A stretch of DNA of 33,831 nucleotides from CAYJBP01 sp964368605 (GCA_964368605.1 CAYJBP010000015.1:1-33831), one strand, 5' to 3'; numbered from the stretch's first letter, positions 24,687-33,788 are shown. Made by a program: numbers and translations. The notes: a model not told the origin generated them from the letters alone.

Positions 24687-27600
24687 CTATTGGTCGCAGC
24701 GGAGGCAACGGGTAGCTTCCGCAATCGCATTTAATTTACGATAACCGATAACAACTTCCCTAAAGCCTTGCTTGCGTTTTTCCACCGGCAATAATTCCAT
24801 CGGGAATCTTTCGTACTCGGCCGAATCTTCGTCAACTTCGGTAAAGGGAATTTCAATCGGCTCGCCTTTATTAAGCTCGCCTTTGCCGCCTAAATAGATA
24901 TCGATATTGATAGCAGCTTTTTTACCATCGGCAATAGCGGTAATGGCCACATCCGAACCACGGGCTACATCGCCGCCGGCAAAAACGCCTTCCATGGAAG
25001 TCATCAAATTATTGCGGTCGGTAACAAAAGAGCCCCAAGCGGTTAATTCTACATCATCTTTAGTGATGAAGGGGAAATCGGCTTGCTGACTAATGGCCGG
25101 GATAATCATATCGCATTCGATAGTATATTCCGAACCCTCGATACGCTTAGGCCTACGGCGGCCGCCGCTATCAAAATTGCCTAATTCCATTTTTACACAT
25201 TCGATGCTGCAAACCTTGCCTTTATCGTCGCCGATAAAGCGTACAGGATTAACCAAATCGATGATTTCGACACCTTCGGCGATACCGTCTTCGATTTCAT
25301 GGGCATCGGCCGGCATATCGTCGATGGTGCGGCGATAAAGCATGGTAACTTTTTCGGCACCTAGGCGGATGGCAGTACGGGCAGCATCGATGGCGGTATT
25401 GCCGCCGCCTACTACGATAACCTTTTTGCCAACACGTACTTTTTTGCCTAAGCTTACATCTTGCAAGAAGTGCAAGCCATGGGTAACGCCTTTAAGATCT
25501 TCGCCTTCAACACCGGCTTTATTGGGTAATTGGGTACCGGTGGCTACATAAACCGCATCGTATTTATCGCGCAATTCTTGGAAGGAAATATCTTTACCAA
25601 CTTCGGTATTTAAGTGGATGCGAACACCCTCTTGGCGGATAAGCTGAATTTCATGCTCTAAAACTTCATTAGGTAAGCGATATTCGGGGATACCATAGGC
25701 TAAAACGCCGCCGGCTACCGGCTTGGATTCATAAACATCAACATCATAGCCGATACGTACTAAGTAATAGCCGCAGGTTAGGCCGGAAGGGCCGGCACCG
25801 ATAATAGCAATGCGCTTGCCATTTCGGGGGAATACGATATCTTTATGGGTGGTTGTTTCATTCTTCATGGCATAATCGGCCACAAAGCGTTTTAAATCGC
25901 AAATAGCAATGGCTTCGTCACGCTGGGAACGACGGCATTTGCTTTCGCAAGGATGGGTACAAATACGGCCGCAAACGGCAGGGAAGGGATTATCCAAACG
26001 AATTAAGCGATAAGCATCCATAAAGCGGTTTTGTTGGATAAGTGCCATATAGCCTGGTACATTGATACCGGCCGGGCAGGCATTTTGACAAGGCGAAATA
26101 AACATGCTGGAACATACGCCGGCATGACAATAATTATCTTCGATATGCTCGATATATTCATTAGCAAAGTATTTCATGGTCGAAAGTACGGGGTTAGGTG
26201 CTGTTTGGCCTAGGCCGCACATAGCAGTTTCTTTAATATTAAGCGATAATTCGGTTAAAGAATCCAAATCTTCGGGGGTACCTTCGCCTTTGGTGATACG
26301 CTCTAAAATTTCGAGCATGCGCTTAGTACCGATACGGCAGGGCACGCATTTACCGCAGCTTTCGTCTTGGATAAACTCCATGAAGAAACGGGCGGTATCT
26401 ACCATACAGGTATCTTCGCTCATCACGATTAAGCCACCCGAGCCCATCATAGCACCCATTTGGATTAAGGAATCATAATCAACCGAGGTATTTAAGTATT
26501 CTTTGGTGATACAACCACCCGAAGGGCCGCCGATTTGGGCTGCCTTAAAGGGCTTATTATTGGGAATACCGCCACCGATTTTAAAGATTAATTCGCCTAA
26601 AGAAATACCCATCGGTACTTCTACAATGCCGGAATTGATGATATCGCCGGCTAGGGCAAAAACTTTAGTACCTTTACTTTTGCCTACGCCATAACCGGCA
26701 AACCAGTCGGCGCCATTAATTAAAATGGGCGGAATATTGGCAAAGGTTTCTACATTGCTGATAATGGTGGGATAGCCATATAAGCCACGCTCGAAGGGGA
26801 AGGGGGGCTTTTGTTTAGGCTCGCCACGCTCGCCCTCTACCGAGGCTAAAAGCGAGGTTTCCTCACCGCAAACAAAGGCGCCTGCGCCGATGCGTATTTC
26901 TAAATCAAAATCGAATTTGCTACCAAAAATGCCTTGGCCTAAAATGCCGGCGGCACGGGCTTCTTCGATGGCAACGCCTAAGCGCTCTACGGCAATTGGG
27001 TATTCGGCACGTACATAAATATAGCCCATATTAGCGCCGATGGCATAAGCACCGATCATCATGCCTTCGATAATGCTATGCGGATCGCCTTCTAAAAGGC
27101 TTCTGTCCATGAAGGCACCGGGGTCGCCTTCGTCGGCATTACATACAATATATTTTTGCTCGCTCTGAGCTTTAAGGCCGGCTTCAAATTTAATGCCGGT
27201 GGGGAAACCGCCGCCGCCACGGCCACGCAAGCCGGATTTTTTAACTTCTTCAACGGTATCGGCAGCGCTCATGGTATTTAGGGTTTTGGCTATGCCTAAA
27301 TAGCCATCACGGGCGATATAGTTTTCTAAGGATGCAAAGTCGATTTTGCCGCAATTACGCAAAGCAATTTGAACTTGCTCGCTAAAGAAAGGTATTTCGG
27401 CCATTTTGGGAATACGTTTTTGCAAATTGTTATCATAGAAGGTATAATCTTCGATAATGCGATCTTCGATGATATGGGCATTAACAATTTCCTTGGCTTT
27501 GGTTGGGTTTACAAAGGTGTAGAGGATGCCGGCCGGCTCGATTATCATTACCGGGCCTGCGGCACAAATGCCCATGCAGCCGGTAAAGGTAATTTTAACC

Positions 27601-27776
27601 TTATCATCAAGGCCTAATTCGGCAATGGTTTCGGCTACGGCAGTTTTGGTGGCTTCGCAATTGGTGGAAATACAGCCACCGCCGCCACATACTAAAATAT
27701 GATGCTCATAAACGCTATTTTGTTTAATAAAGCTATCTTTAATTTCTGTTAGATGTTGTATAGTTGAGATATTCAC
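24687..27776 (-). CDS. hydB: HydB (NuoF-like) subunit fused to a GltD/NfnB-like NAD(P)H flavoprotein
   Basis: This 1029-residue fusion carries several domains. Residues 1-100 are a thioredoxin-like [2Fe-2S] domain (Cys30, 35, 67, 71). Residues about 130-540 are the NuoF/HydB core, with the glycine-rich LRGRGGGGFPTG (183-194) for FMN and NADH, ADEGDPGAFMDRS (214-226) and the [4Fe-4S] site CGKCVPC (474-480) plus Cys520. Residues about 560-1029 match glutamate synthase small subunit/NfnB flavoproteins: Cys-rich CQNACP and CGRICTHPCESKC, FAD motif AIIGAGPSGL (657-666), NAD(P)H motif VIVVGGGNTAIDAA (786-799), second FAD motif FAGGDVARG, and a terminal CLRCD. The usual HydB C-terminal ferredoxin domain is replaced by this module. 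The start is GTG with GGAGGTG. It likely adds a second pyridine nucleotide site, possibly NADPH. Confidence 0.93.
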   Translation of the reverse strand: MNISTIQHLTEIKDSFIKQNSVYEHHILVCGGGGCISTNCEATKTAVAETIAELGLDDKVKITFTGCMGICAAGPVMIIEPAGILYTFVNPTKAKEIVNAHIIEDRIIEDYTFYDNNLQKRIPKMAEIPFFSEQVQIALRNCGKIDFASLENYIARDGYLGIAKTLNTMSAADTVEEVKKSGLRGRGGGGFPTGIKFEAGLKAQSEQKYIVCNADEGDPGAFMDRSLLEGDPHSIIEGMMIGAYAIGANMGYIYVRAEYPIAVERLGVAIEEARAAGILGQGIFGSKFDFDLEIRIGAGAFVCGEETSLLASVEGERGEPKQKPPFPFERGLYGYPTIISNVETFANIPPILINGADWFAGYGVGKSKGTKVFALAGDIINSGIVEVPMGISLGELIFKIGGGIPNNKPFKAAQIGGPSGGCITKEYLNTSVDYDSLIQMGAMMGSGGLIVMSEDTCMVDTARFFMEFIQDESCGKCVPCRIGTKRMLEILERITKGEGTPEDLDSLTELSLNIKETAMCGLGQTAPNPVLSTMKYFANEYIEHIEDNYCHAGVCSSMFISPCQNACPAGINVPGYMALIQQNRFMDAYRLIRLDNPFPAVCGRICTHPCESKCRRSQRDEAIAICDLKRFVADYAMKNETTTHKDIVFPRNGKRIAIIGAGPSGLTCGYYLVRIGYDVDVYESKPVAGGVLAYGIPEYRLPNEVLEHEIQLIRQEGVRIHLNTEVGKDISFQELRDKYDAVYVATGTQLPNKAGVEGEDLKGVTHGLHFLQDVSLGKKVRVGKKVIVVGGGNTAIDAARTAIRLGAEKVTMLYRRTIDDMPADAHEIEDGIAEGVEIIDLVNPVRFIGDDKGKVCSIECVKMELGNFDSGGRRRPKRIEGSEYTIECDMIIPAISQQADFPFITKDDVELTAWGSFVTDRNNLMTSMEGVFAGGDVARGSDVAITAIADGKKAAINIDIYLGGKGELNKGEPIEIPFTEVDEDSAEYERFPMELLPVEKRKQGFREVVIGYRKLNAIAEATRCLRCDQ

Positions 27777-27796
27777 AAATTCACCTCCGTCTAAGT

Positions 27797-28306
27797 TTAA
27801 TACTTAGCCAAAATTTTATCTAATTTGTCGGGATTAACTTGCTGAAAAACTTCTTCACCGATATTCATAACCGGTGCTAAGCCGCAAGCGCCCACACAAC
27901 GAGTAATTTCGATCGAGAATTTTTGATCTTCGGTAGTTTCACCTACTTTGATGCCCAATTCTTCTTCTAAGCGTTCGACAATTCTTTGACCGCCGCGTAC
28001 ATAGCAGGCGGTGCCCATACATACCTTAACGGCATTATCGGCTTGGGGAACGGTAGAGAATAAGGAGTAGAATGAGATTACCCCCGAAACTTCGCTGATT
28101 GGCTTATTCATGCCATCGGCAATAAATGATTGCAGCGTAAGCGGTAGATAACCATAAATATTTTGGGCAGTATGCAAAACTTGAATAAGACTACCGGGTT
28201 TATCTTTATATTGGGCTATAACCTCCGATATCTGATCATATTTCGCACGCTCTTCTGCCATTTCCTGTTCCTCTAAAGAGAGGACTTTTTCCTTTTGTGC
28301 GCTCAT
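27797..28306 (-). CDS. hydC: HydC (NuoE-like) [2Fe-2S] subunit
   Basis: This 169-residue thioredoxin-like ferredoxin subunit belongs to the NAD-linked hydrogenase. The four ligands are in CMGTACYVRGG and RCVGACGLAPVM, and an N-terminal helical part (ISEVIAQYKDKPGSLIQVLH) matches NuoE. Start ATG with AGGAGG. It is the first gene of the hydC-hydB-hydA operon, with 20 bases to hydB, and its own promoter lies 45 bases upstream. With HydA and the fused HydB it should form the minimal complex. Confidence 0.95.
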   Translation of the reverse strand: MSAQKEKVLSLEEQEMAEERAKYDQISEVIAQYKDKPGSLIQVLHTAQNIYGYLPLTLQSFIADGMNKPISEVSGVISFYSLFSTVPQADNAVKVCMGTACYVRGGQRIVERLEEELGIKVGETTEDQKFSIEITRCVGACGLAPVMNIGEEVFQQVNPDKLDKILAKY

Positions 28307-28350
28307 GATTTACCTCCTAATCTAAAATTAATCGGCCTTAAACCATAATA

Positions 28351-28379
28351 ATTTTATCACAAACTAGGGAATTTGTCAA
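28351..28379 (-). promoter_or_regulatory. Sigma-A promoter of the hydrogenase operon
   Basis: On the minus strand a perfect TTGACA, a 17-base spacer and TAAAAT, with TGA before the -10. It is the best -35 in the window, consistent with strong expression. No Rex-type operator was recognised with certainty. Confidence 0.75.
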
Positions 28380-28477
28380 AAACAAAATGAATTTATTTTT
28401 TGTAAATATAGGCATTTTTGGACAATTTTATATATGTATTGTTAATCTCTATACAATATTCAAGTATTTTTATACAT

Positions 28478-28510
28478 AAAAAAAGCTTAGCAAAAATTAA
28501 TTGCAAGCTT
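28478..28510 (-). terminator. Intrinsic terminator of the mur cluster
   Basis: Minus-strand AAGCTTGCAA pairs with TTGCTAAGCTT (one bulge), followed by seven T residues. It lies about 400 bases after the murA stop, so the transcript would carry a long 3' tail containing two further hairpins. Confidence 0.75.
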
Positions 28511-28724
28511 AAATGAAAGTAAATATGCTAATTAAAATTAAATTTTATAAGATGTATACATTGAGCAAAATTGCAAATTTTTTTATATTCAGATAAATTA
28601 ATCAAGTTAATTGACTCTATTTTGTTAATATAAGACAAATTAAGGGGTAGCTGGGCTTGGTTAGTTGTGGCAAACTTTTTGTATGTGGTTAAGGCAAAAG
28701 CTAAATAATCTATAATTAAAAGTA

Positions 28725-28763
28725 AATGTCCATATAATATACATCTGATATTATATGGACATT
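28725..28763. repeat. Perfect 16-bp inverted repeat, 7-base loop
   Basis: AATGTCCATATAATAT and its exact complement flank the loop ACATCTG. It lies in the 3' tail of the mur transcript, has no U-tract, and lies in no convincing gene. Confidence 0.9.
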
Positions 28764-28808
28764 GTATAGAAAGAACCATATAAACTTTTGGTTTTGAGTT
28801 AAAGCCTT

Positions 28809-28875
28809 TAAGCACGCACCCGTAATCCGAACCCAGCCAAGGCTGGGCTGGGTTCGGATTACGGGTGCGTGCTTA
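28809..28875. repeat. Perfect 30-bp GC-rich inverted repeat, 7-base loop
   Basis: The left arm 28809-28838 begins TAAGCACGCACCCGTAATCC. The right arm 28846-28875 is its exact reverse complement. The loop is AAGGCTG. It lies 38 bases beyond the murA stop and is much more GC-rich than its surroundings. Neither side has a T-tract, so it is not a standard intrinsic terminator. It may be a transcript-end stabiliser, a mobile palindromic unit or a protein-binding site. Confidence 0.92.
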
Positions 28876-28912
28876 TCATAAAAGAACTTGAACCTATATA
28901 CCCTTATTTAAG

Positions 28913-30217
28913 CTAAGCCAAACACAACTCACTATAACCCAAAGCCTGCCGCTGATTTGGCTTAGAATCGTCTTGGCGGCGAATATCTGCGCCTAAACTG
29001 CGCAAGCTTAAAGCCAAATCCTGATAACCTCGATCGATATGATGAATATGCTCCACCTGGCTAATACCATGGGCGGCCAAAGCCGCCAGCACTAAGGCTG
29101 CTCCTGCCCTTAAATCGGTAGCCTCTAAGCGCGCACCATGCAGGGCGGTTTGGCCTTTTACTACCGCACATTCGCCATGAATACGAATATCGGCACCCAA
29201 GCGCTTTAACCAAGGCACATGATGAAACCTATCTTCAAAAACACTTTCCCTAATCACACATACATTGTCGGCTAAGGCCATCAAGGCCATAAATTGCGGC
29301 TGTAAATCGGTAGGAAAACCGGGATAGGGCATGGTGCGGATATCGGTAGATAGCGGCCTTTTGCCGGCAATTAGGCGAATACCACGCCGATCCTTAACTA
29401 GCGGAAACCCGGCCTCGGCCAGCTTTTTGATTAAAGCTGCATTATGCTCGCCTTGCCAGCCGCTAAGCAAAATATCGCCGCCGCAAGCAGCGGTCATCAA
29501 AAGCAAAGTGCCTGCTTCGATACGGTCGGGCATAATATCATATTCGGCACCATGCAGTTTTTTTACGCCGTCGATATAAATTGTGCCCTGGCCTGCCCCT
29601 TTAATCTTAGCGCCCATTTTGATTAATAGATTGGCTAAATCGATAATTTCCGGCTCGCGGGCGGCATTAACGATAATAGTTTCGCCATCTGCTAAACAGG
29701 CGGCCATTAGGGCATTTTCGGTAGCGCCTACGCTGGGGAAATCAAAGCAAATCTTAGCACCTTTTAAGCGGCTTGCCTTGGCCTCGATATAAGAACCATG
29801 ATCATTAATATCCGCTCCCAGCGCCTTTAAGGCCAGCAGATGATAATCCATTGGCCGGCTACCAATAGCGCAGCCACCGGGATAAGGCAGGCAAACATGG
29901 CCAAAACGAGCCAAGATTGGCCCTAAAATTAAATTGGACGCCCGCATTTTACCAACCAAATGCTCCGGCGCCCAAATATTGTCCACATTTGCGGCTTTTA
30001 GGCTTAAGCTGCTGCCTTGCGGCTTTAAGCTAATCCCTAAATGCGTTAAAACATGGCTTATCATCTTAATATCGTCTAAAGCGGGCACAAAGTTAAGATT
30101 TACCTCGTCCGCTGTTAGACAAGTAGCGGCAATTAAGGGTAAGGCGGCGTTTTTTGCCCCGTTTAACCTAATTTCGCCACTTAATTTTTTACCACCAGTA
30201 ATCAAATATCTGTCCAC
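28913..30217 (-). CDS. murA: UDP-N-acetylglucosamine 1-carboxyvinyltransferase
   Basis: MurA transfers enolpyruvate from PEP to UDP-GlcNAc, the first committed step of peptidoglycan synthesis, in the cytoplasm. The 434-residue protein has LNGAKNAALPLIAA at the N-terminus, with the conserved Lys-Asn, and PGGCAIGSRPMDYHL with the catalytic cysteine that fosfomycin attacks. The repeated inside-out alpha/beta barrel motifs and the late GFPTDLQPQFMAL follow. The start is GTG with AAGGGGTG upstream, 42 bases after murB. It ends the murG-murC-murB-murA run. ftsQ, which often comes next in related clusters, is absent. A long hairpin-bearing tail follows instead. Confidence 0.96.
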   Translation of the reverse strand: MDRYLITGGKKLSGEIRLNGAKNAALPLIAATCLTADEVNLNFVPALDDIKMISHVLTHLGISLKPQGSSLSLKAANVDNIWAPEHLVGKMRASNLILGPILARFGHVCLPYPGGCAIGSRPMDYHLLALKALGADINDHGSYIEAKASRLKGAKICFDFPSVGATENALMAACLADGETIIVNAAREPEIIDLANLLIKMGAKIKGAGQGTIYIDGVKKLHGAEYDIMPDRIEAGTLLLMTAACGGDILLSGWQGEHNAALIKKLAEAGFPLVKDRRGIRLIAGKRPLSTDIRTMPYPGFPTDLQPQFMALMALADNVCVIRESVFEDRFHHVPWLKRLGADIRIHGECAVVKGQTALHGARLEATDLRAGAALVLAALAAHGISQVEHIHHIDRGYQDLALSLRSLGADIRRQDDSKPNQRQALGYSELCLA

Positions 30218-30259
30218 AAGAGCACCCCTTTGGCTCGCATAGACCTATTGCCTAAATAT

Positions 30260-31177
30260 TTAGTCGGCAAATTCGCCAATCATTTTTACTTCCGGTTCCA
30301 GATTTATGCCGGCATATTCATAAACCCGCTTTTGAATTTCTTCGATAAGCTCATGAACATCTTTAGCCCTGGCACCGCCTAAGTTAATGATAAAATTGCC
30401 ATGCTTTTTTGATACCATAGCCCCCCCAATTTGCATACCTCGCAAATTGGCCAATTCGATTAAACGCCCGGCATGATCATTGGCCGGATTGCGAAAAACA
30501 CTGCCACAAGAGGGGAATTCTAAAGGTTGATGCAGGCTACGCTGCTGCAAAAGGCGCTTGATTTCGGCAAGGCTATCTTCCCGATTGCCTTGCGGCAAGG
30601 TAAGCATAACCCCACAAACAATAGCCTCGATATCAAAAAGGCTGCTATTACGATAGGCAAAGGTAATATCCGAGGAATCTAATATCCTTCTTTGCCCAGT
30701 ATATTCAATAATCTCCACTTTGGTTACATATTGGCCGATAGTAGAGCCATAAGCACCGGCATTCATACGAATAGCACCACCTAGGCTACCGGGGATGCCG
30801 GCGGCAAATTCTAAGCCGCTTAAAGAACGCTCGGCAGCTTCTAAGGCCAGCTGCGGCAACATTTTGCCGGCTTGAGCATAAACAGTATTATCTTTCCACT
30901 TGGCGTTGCTAAAGGCTTCGCCCATTCTAATAATAATACCTCTAATCCCTTTATCGCCCACCAAAATATTAGAGCCATGGCCAAGAACCTGCCAGGGCAT
31001 TTCTTTTTCGTTTAAAAAGGCTAAAAGATTAGCCAATTCGTCTTCGTTGCTAGGCTCTACCAGGTAGTCTGCCTTGCCACCTATTTTCCAAGTGGTATAA
31101 TTACGCATCGAGGCATCTATTAAAACCGGTTTTTGAACAATAGCTTGCAATGCGGCCTGCCACTCAGTTTTATTCAC
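30260..31177 (-). CDS. murB: UDP-N-acetylenolpyruvoylglucosamine reductase
   Basis: MurB uses NADPH and FAD to reduce the enolpyruvyl group made by MurA, giving UDP-N-acetylmuramate. The 305-residue protein shows NYTTWKIGGKADYLVEP, the FAD motifs GHGSNILVGDKGIRG and GIPGSLGGAIRMNAGAYG, then YRNSSLF, and SCGSVFRNP with the serine that protonates the intermediate. The end is LEPEVKMIGEF with the conserved glutamate. It matches the shorter Gram-positive type. A weak AGGGGGAAG ribosome site precedes the ATG. It lies 21 bases after murC and 42 before murA, in one operon. Confidence 0.96.
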   Translation of the reverse strand: MNKTEWQAALQAIVQKPVLIDASMRNYTTWKIGGKADYLVEPSNEDELANLLAFLNEKEMPWQVLGHGSNILVGDKGIRGIIIRMGEAFSNAKWKDNTVYAQAGKMLPQLALEAAERSLSGLEFAAGIPGSLGGAIRMNAGAYGSTIGQYVTKVEIIEYTGQRRILDSSDITFAYRNSSLFDIEAIVCGVMLTLPQGNREDSLAEIKRLLQQRSLHQPLEFPSCGSVFRNPANDHAGRLIELANLRGMQIGGAMVSKKHGNFIINLGGARAKDVHELIEEIQKRVYEYAGINLEPEVKMIGEFAD

Positions 31178-31198
31178 CTTGCTTCCCCCTTTAAAAAA

Positions 31199-32557
31199 TT
31201 AGCTGTTAATAAACCCTTCACCAACAGATCGGATATTACCGGCCCCCATAATTAAAAGCAAATCATTAGGGCAAGTTTGCTGCCTTAAATAATCAATGGT
31301 TTGTTGATGATTAGCGCTAAATATAATATTTTGATAGCCCAAACGGCGAGCCTCATCCACCACCATTTGCGCCGAAACCCCCTCGATAGGAGCTTCGAAG
31401 GCCGAGTATAATTCCTGAACAATTACCAAATCCGCCTTAAGAAGTGATTGGGCAAAATCGGCATACATGGCCAAAGTACGGCTATAACGATGCGGCTGAA
31501 AAACCGCCACCACCCTTTGGGCAATTTGCATATCGATAGCCGTATTAATAGTAGCGGCCACCTCGGTAGGATGATGGGCATAATCGTCGATAACAAAAAT
31601 ATCATTATGTTTAGCCAAAAGCTCAAAACGGCGCTTAGTGCCCCTAAATTCAGCCAAGGAGCTGGCGATTTGCTCAAAACTAAGCCCCAACTCGCGCCCT
31701 AAGGCAACGGCGGCCAAGGCATTAATTAAATTATGCTGGCCGGGCACATTCAATTTTAAAAGCCCTAGCTCTTGCCCCCGATAATAAACAGTAGCCTCGA
31801 TAGCAAAAGGGCTATGTTTTATGTTTAAGATTGTATAATCACTATCTTGAGCTAAGCCATAAGTAATGGCATGCCCTTTAAAATCGGCAGCGCAGGCCCG
31901 TAAAGTAGGGCAATCATGGCCTAAAATGGCAAAGCCTGTGGCCGGCACTTGTTCTAAATATTGATGAAAGGCGCTACAGGTATGTTCAAAATCCTGATAA
32001 AAATCAACATGATCACTTTCGATATTGGTAATGATGGCGATATGCGGCTTTAAAAGCAAAAAGCTGCCATCGCTTTCATCGGCTTCGGCCACGATATAAT
32101 CGCCGCTACCGGGCTTGGCATTACTGCCGATTATCGAAAGCATGCCGCCGATAATAATAGTGGGATCAAGGTTTGATAATTCGAGCATGGTGGCAATCAT
32201 GGCGCTAACGGTGGTTTTGCCATGAGCACCGGCCACACCGATTCCACGTTTAAGCTGTAAAAGATGAGCCAGCATTTGTGCCCTTTGATAAACCGGTAAA
32301 TTGCGCTTACGGGCAGCAATAATTTCGCAATTATCCATTTTAACGGCCGAAGAATAGACCACAGCCTGGGCGGCGGCCGGAATATTGGCGGCATCATGGC
32401 CATAATAAATTTGCGCCCCTAAAGCGCAAAGCTGCTTAGTTAAAGCGCTTTCGGCCATATCGGAACCGCTGATTTGATATCCTTGATCAAGCAAAATACG
32501 GGCAATAGCGCTCATGCCTATGCCACCTATCCCGATAAAATGTAAGTTTTTTTCCAT
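31199..32557 (-). CDS. murC: UDP-N-acetylmuramate--L-alanine ligase
   Basis: MurC adds L-alanine to UDP-MurNAc with ATP. The 452-residue protein has the N-terminal Rossmann motif HFIGIGGIGMSAIA, the ATP loop GAHGKTTVSAM, the central-domain EADESDGSF, and DDYAHHPTEV near residue 340, all standard for Mur ligases. I chose the ATG at 32557, eight bases after a GAGGA site. A TTG at 32569 overlaps that site and is less likely. It lies 73 bases after murG and 21 before murB. Confidence 0.96.
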   Translation of the reverse strand: MEKNLHFIGIGGIGMSAIARILLDQGYQISGSDMAESALTKQLCALGAQIYYGHDAANIPAAAQAVVYSSAVKMDNCEIIAARKRNLPVYQRAQMLAHLLQLKRGIGVAGAHGKTTVSAMIATMLELSNLDPTIIIGGMLSIIGSNAKPGSGDYIVAEADESDGSFLLLKPHIAIITNIESDHVDFYQDFEHTCSAFHQYLEQVPATGFAILGHDCPTLRACAADFKGHAITYGLAQDSDYTILNIKHSPFAIEATVYYRGQELGLLKLNVPGQHNLINALAAVALGRELGLSFEQIASSLAEFRGTKRRFELLAKHNDIFVIDDYAHHPTEVAATINTAIDMQIAQRVVAVFQPHRYSRTLAMYADFAQSLLKADLVIVQELYSAFEAPIEGVSAQMVVDEARRLGYQNIIFSANHQQTIDYLRQQTCPNDLLLIMGAGNIRSVGEGFINS

Positions 32558-32630
32558 AATTTTCCTCAATTATTAGCGCTTTAAAGGCTAAAAGCCCAGC
32601 GATAATTAGTTCATAGACTACTACTATATA

Positions 32631-33788
32631 TCAAAGTTGGCCATTCGTCAATTGTAAAATATTTTTTACAATTAAGTCTAAAGCATCTTTTTGAGATAAA
32701 TCACTAGCTTTAGCTGCCATTTCATCTAAGGTTTCTTTATTTGAGAATATTGATAAAATTATTTCGGTAAGAAGGGCTGGGGATAAATCGGAGCTATTGA
32801 TGATATGGGCGGCACCATGGTTGGCGAAAACTTGGGCATTGAGGTTTTGGTGGTCGTTGGCGGCATAGGGGTAGGGGATGAGGATGGAGGGCAGGCCATA
32901 GAAGGCAACTTCGCTTAAGAAGGAAGCGCCGGCGCGGCCGATGGCCAGATTGGCGATGGCCAGAGCATAGGCCATTTCTTTAAGATAGGGAAGTAGGTGT
33001 AGATGGGGATAGTTATGGGTAGCAGCGGCTTTAAGGCAGTGTTGATAATCGGCCTCGCCGGTTAGATGGATGATACGCAGATTGGCCTTGATGAGGGCTG
33101 GGTAGGCCTCGATAAGGGCACGATTTAGGCTTTGCGAGCCTTGGGAGCCGCCGCAGATGATAAGGGTGGGGATATTTTGTTCTTGGGGCGGGATTTGCCA
33201 ATAGTTGTAGGCTTGTTCGGGGGTGATGGTGAGCATTTCTTGGCGGATGGGCAGGCCGGTGAGGCTGGTATTGACATGGGAGGGGAAGTGGCGAGCGGAG
33301 TCGGCGAAGGTAAGGCAAACGAGGTCGGCATTTTTGGCGAGGAAAAGGTTTGCTTTACCGGGGAAGGCATTTTGTTCATGGATGAGGGTTTTGATTTTGA
33401 GTGATTGGGCGGCTTTAAGGATGGGAGCCATGGCATAGCCGCCGGTACCGATGATGATATGGGGATTAAATTCTTTAATAATTTTGCGTGCTTCGAGGAT
33501 GCCGAAGGCATTGATGATGAGGTCGAGAGGGAGGCGAAGGGAGCGATGGAGAGAGATGGCGGAAACGCCTTGATAGTTAAAGTTATAGCTTTGGGCGAGG
33601 TGTTTTTCGTTGACGATGGGGCTGTGGTAGCCACTTTTGGCGCCCATGAAGAGGATATTGGCGGAATAGTTATCGGCGAGTTCTTTGGCGATGGCGAGGG
33701 CGGGATAGATATGGCCCCCGGTGCCACCGGCGGCCACGATGGCTCGCAAATTGGATTTGCCAATTTTGATTATTTGAGTTTTAGCCAT
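32631..33788 (-). CDS. murG: Undecaprenyl-PP-MurNAc-pentapeptide GlcNAc transferase
   Basis: MurG makes lipid II by adding GlcNAc to lipid I on the cytoplasmic face of the membrane. The 385-residue GT-B glycosyltransferase has AAGGTGGHIYPALAIAKEL (first glycine loop), HEQNAFPGKANLFLA, the second loop ICGGSQGSQSLN and GRAGASFLSEVAFYGLPSILIPYP for UDP-GlcNAc. The length is slightly above the usual 350-370. TTGGAGG precedes the ATG. From about 32800 to 33770 the codons are strongly C-ending (CTC, ATC, TTC, GCC), unlike the other genes here. The last 150 bases return to AT-rich usage. Confidence 0.96.
   Translation of the reverse strand: MAKTQIIKIGKSNLRAIVAAGGTGGHIYPALAIAKELADNYSANILFMGAKSGYHSPIVNEKHLAQSYNFNYQGVSAISLHRSLRLPLDLIINAFGILEARKIIKEFNPHIIIGTGGYAMAPILKAAQSLKIKTLIHEQNAFPGKANLFLAKNADLVCLTFADSARHFPSHVNTSLTGLPIRQEMLTITPEQAYNYWQIPPQEQNIPTLIICGGSQGSQSLNRALIEAYPALIKANLRIIHLTGEADYQHCLKAAATHNYPHLHLLPYLKEMAYALAIANLAIGRAGASFLSEVAFYGLPSILIPYPYAANDHQNLNAQVFANHGAAHIINSSDLSPALLTEIILSIFSNKETLDEMAAKASDLSQKDALDLIVKNILQLTNGQL

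Noticed and set aside
28528..28815. A 95-codon minus-strand frame in the murA 3' tail
   Set aside because: It starts with GTG inside the 30-bp palindrome, has no ribosome site, runs through the 16-bp hairpin, and its composition (Ile, Asn, Leu, Lys) is what AT-rich noncoding DNA gives.
33031..33763. Long antisense and alternate-frame reading frames over murG, including a 212-codon one
   Set aside because: They result from the C-ending codon bias of murG, which removes stop codons in other frames. Their sequences are low-complexity Pro, Ser and Lys, and they lack ribosome sites.
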